Source: JAGUXG01 sp043798435 (lineage in GTDB: Bacteria > UBA9089 > UBA9088 > JAGUXG01). Taken from it: DNA of 26,035 nt. Shown here in pieces: positions 24,456-26,035 of the stretch. Location: the NCBI GenBank assembly GCA_043798435.1, contig JAZDOR010000014.1:1-26035 (forward strand). The letters are read 5' to 3'. Position 1 is the first letter of the stretch. Each line of letters begins with the position of its first letter. Position numbers and translations under genes: made by a program. The notes beneath the pieces were generated by a model. That model saw nothing but the letters and a program-made list of their open reading frames with translations, was not told where the DNA came from and did not search any database.

Positions 24456-25853
24456 AACCTTCTTCTTAAATCTAAATCTTGCTAAACCAAGCAAGCTGAT
24501 ACCAAGCAAAAACAAGGCATTGGGTTCGGGGATGACGGAAATGGGATGTTGACCAAGAGCCTGTACTTCTCCAATATACCAATTATTAGAACCATAGAAA
24601 TTTTGAAGATACCAACGGCTACCTGAGTAAGAAACATCATAGTAGCTTAGTATTTTCTGGTTCCAATTTGCCAGGTTTTTGGTATTATCTGAGTCGGTAA
24701 TATAAATGCCCTGGTAGTCACCATCATACTCATATCCCCAGAGGGTAATTGCGTGGCCTCCAGGTCCATAAACCCCAAGGGTTACACCGTAATTAGCCTG
24801 GATATAACCGCTTATTGCTGACATTGCCAGACTATCCTTCCATTCACGATGATAGTAATTGTCAAAGGGATGATCTGGCCAAAAACCATTAGAAGGCACA
24901 CCACCTGGCACATCTACCTGTGACCAATTTGGCCAATCTGGCGGTAGTGTTCCATTTAACCACCAATTCCAACCAAATTCCATTATGCTCCCTTTGTCAG
25001 TCCAATGGTTCTGGAAATGCTGCCATACAGCATCCTCCGAAGAATAAACAGGGGTATTCCAATCACCCCAGTACAAAATATTTGACGCTGCTGCTGCCCA
25101 GCACATTGAGTCATCTTCTGAATTAGATGAGCTTTTATTGGTATCATACCATGTGTCATAGCCTATATAAGTGGCAAAAGCAGAACCACTTATCAAGCTA
25201 AAAATAGCCACAAAAACAATCCCTTTTATTTTTCTCTTTCTTAACCCTACTAAGCCAAGCAAGCTGATGCCAAATAAGAAAAGACTGCCTGGTTCTGGGA
25301 TATTATCAATAGAAACGCGAACATTATCAATGCCCCACCATTCATCCGATTGGGTGGTTGGGCCACCAAAAATTACCGAAAAGATATTCCCGGAATGACT
25401 TACTAAGAACTCGTCCCCAGTGCCTGTTGGATCTAACCCACGATACACATGGGTAGCCCACGCACCAGAGCCATAAACCTCATTTGGTAATCCGGGATAG
25501 CTCTGTCCCTGAAGCTGGTGATTGGTAAATGTCCATGCTCCATTAACATCTCCGGACAGACTGAAATAATCTTTACCATATTGAGTATTCTCGCCGTCCC
25601 ATGTGGCAAACAAATAAAGATCAAATTCTAATGAAAGTTGCGTGTGTGTCGGCAAACCTGTTAGGGTCAAAGTTGTATTGCCTGTCGTCGAAAAATTACC
25701 ATGATAATTGCCCACATTTGTATCATTGGCTAAGTTACTATTTGACCATACAGCATCTATACCGTTTTCAAAGTCGGTATTATAGACTTCTAACGGTAAT
25801 GCACTCACAAGACCCCCAAACATCAGCACCAATAATAATAATATACATCTCAT
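24447..25853 (-). CDS. Tandem fusion of two PEP-CTERM exported proteins
   Basis: 468 residues from the ATG at 25853, chosen because GGAG lies 6 bases upstream and MRCILLLLVLMFGGLVSA is a signal peptide; an upstream in-frame ATG at 25892 lies inside a dispersed repeat. Unit 1 (to about 25240) is a beta-rich surface domain ending in IPEPGSLFLFGISLLGLVGL plus RKRK, a full PEP-CTERM signal. With no stop the frame enters IKGIVFVAIFSLISGSAFA, a second signal peptide. Unit 2 is a papain-fold peptidase of the IdeS/Mac or C39 type: Cys in SEDDSMCWAAAASNILYWG, His in GGHAITLWGYEYDG, Asp in IYITDSDN. It ends in IPEPNALFLLGISLLGLARF plus a basic tail. Exosortase would cut such signals at the outer surface; two in one chain is abnormal. 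Probably two genes whose boundary was lost. Confidence 0.82.
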   Translation of the reverse strand: MRCILLLLVLMFGGLVSALPLEVYNTDFENGIDAVWSNSNLANDTNVGNYHGNFSTTGNTTLTLTGLPTHTQLSLEFDLYLFATWDGENTQYGKDYFSLSGDVNGAWTFTNHQLQGQSYPGLPNEVYGSGAWATHVYRGLDPTGTGDEFLVSHSGNIFSVIFGGPTTQSDEWWGIDNVRVSIDNIPEPGSLFLFGISLLGLVGLRKRKIKGIVFVAIFSLISGSAFATYIGYDTWYDTNKSSSNSEDDSMCWAAAASNILYWGDWNTPVYSSEDAVWQHFQNHWTDKGSIMEFGWNWWLNGTLPPDWPNWSQVDVPGGVPSNGFWPDHPFDNYYHREWKDSLAMSAISGYIQANYGVTLGVYGPGGHAITLWGYEYDGDYQGIYITDSDNTKNLANWNQKILSYYDVSYSGSRWYLQNFYGSNNWYIGEVQALGQHPISVIPEPNALFLLGISLLGLARFRFKKKVKR

Positions 25854-25876
25854 TTTTTTCTCCATATAAAGAAATA

Positions 25877-25935
25877 GTAACACTTTAGCCATCTGAAGTA
25901 AAGACTAACCACAGAGACACTGAGACACGGAGAAA
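25877..25935 (-). repeat. Dispersed repeat, copy 2 (inverted to 84-139)
   Basis: On the minus strand it carries the same 31-base core as copy 1, then CTAAAGTGTTAC, beside the start of the PEP-CTERM gene. It contains an in-frame ATG (25892) that is probably not used. Confidence 0.8.
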
Positions 25936-26035
25936 TAAAATATAATCACGAAAACACGAAAGAATGAAAACCAGAAAAAAATATTTTTAACCACAAAGAA
26001 CACGAAGAACACAAAGAACTATAAGAATAATTTTT
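25936..26035. repeat. Low-complexity repeat block at the window end
   Basis: AATCACGAAAACACGAAAGA, then AACCACAAAGAACACGAAGA and ACACAAAGAAC units, the same types as at 1697-1775 and 11330-11395. No gene is seen. Confidence 0.65.

Noticed and set aside
25854..25892. Upstream ATG for the PEP-CTERM gene
   Set aside because: It is within a dispersed repeat; the ATG at 25853 has a GGAG site and starts a clean signal peptide.

Overview
The window is AT-rich bacterial DNA carrying housekeeping genes (alaS, ispG, tmk) among a very large number of short degenerate repeats. It also has PEP-CTERM surface proteins, a gingipain-type (C25) peptidase and a divergent sigma-54. This mix fits an uncultured Gram-negative-type bacterium, perhaps a candidate phylum near the Omnitrophota or other PVC-like lineages. 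The sequence alone does not settle the phylum.

Layout: (1) 1-1560, a secreted C25 peptidase gene on the minus strand, cut off before its catalytic cysteine by a dispersed repeat. (2) 1593-3165, a divergent sigma-54 gene flanked by inverted copies of one palindromic repeat and preceded by a -24/-12 promoter. (3) 3187-11290, a tightly overlapping five-gene signalling operon behind a second -24/-12 promoter: RapZ-domain/ATPase fusion, ATPase-3xGAF-histidine kinase, lone receiver, receiver-adenylate cyclase, and an NtrC-type regulator without a DNA-binding domain. (4) 11452-14001, alaS with two repeat-derived in-frame insertions. (5) 14002-20073, a restriction-modification island with several decayed genes, an AlbA_2 (Schlafen-like) protein and an intact type III-like restriction helicase. 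It is bracketed by a second, diverged copy of the alaS 3' end. (6) 20410-24305, ispG, a half zinc-ribbon ORF, a proteasome-fold hydrolase, a collapsed GxxExxY gene inside a palindromic repeat, tmk and a methyltransferase. (7) 24317-25853, minus strand, two PEP-CTERM proteins fused in one frame plus a third orphan sorting signal.

How it may work together: sigma-54, the RapZ-like domain and an NtrC-type ATPase form a plausible closed circuit. The sigma-54 gene and the signalling operon carry near-identical -24/-12 elements. The operon would sense through ATPase/GAF modules, relay by phosphotransfer to three receivers, make cAMP, and feed back on sigma-54 transcription without DNA-bound enhancers. 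Two themes run through the window. Genes that head transcripts have promoters so close to the start codon that their mRNAs should be leaderless or nearly so, while downstream operon genes have strong Shine-Dalgarno sites. And 7-8 bp tandem repeats have entered reading frames, including essential alaS, without breaking them.
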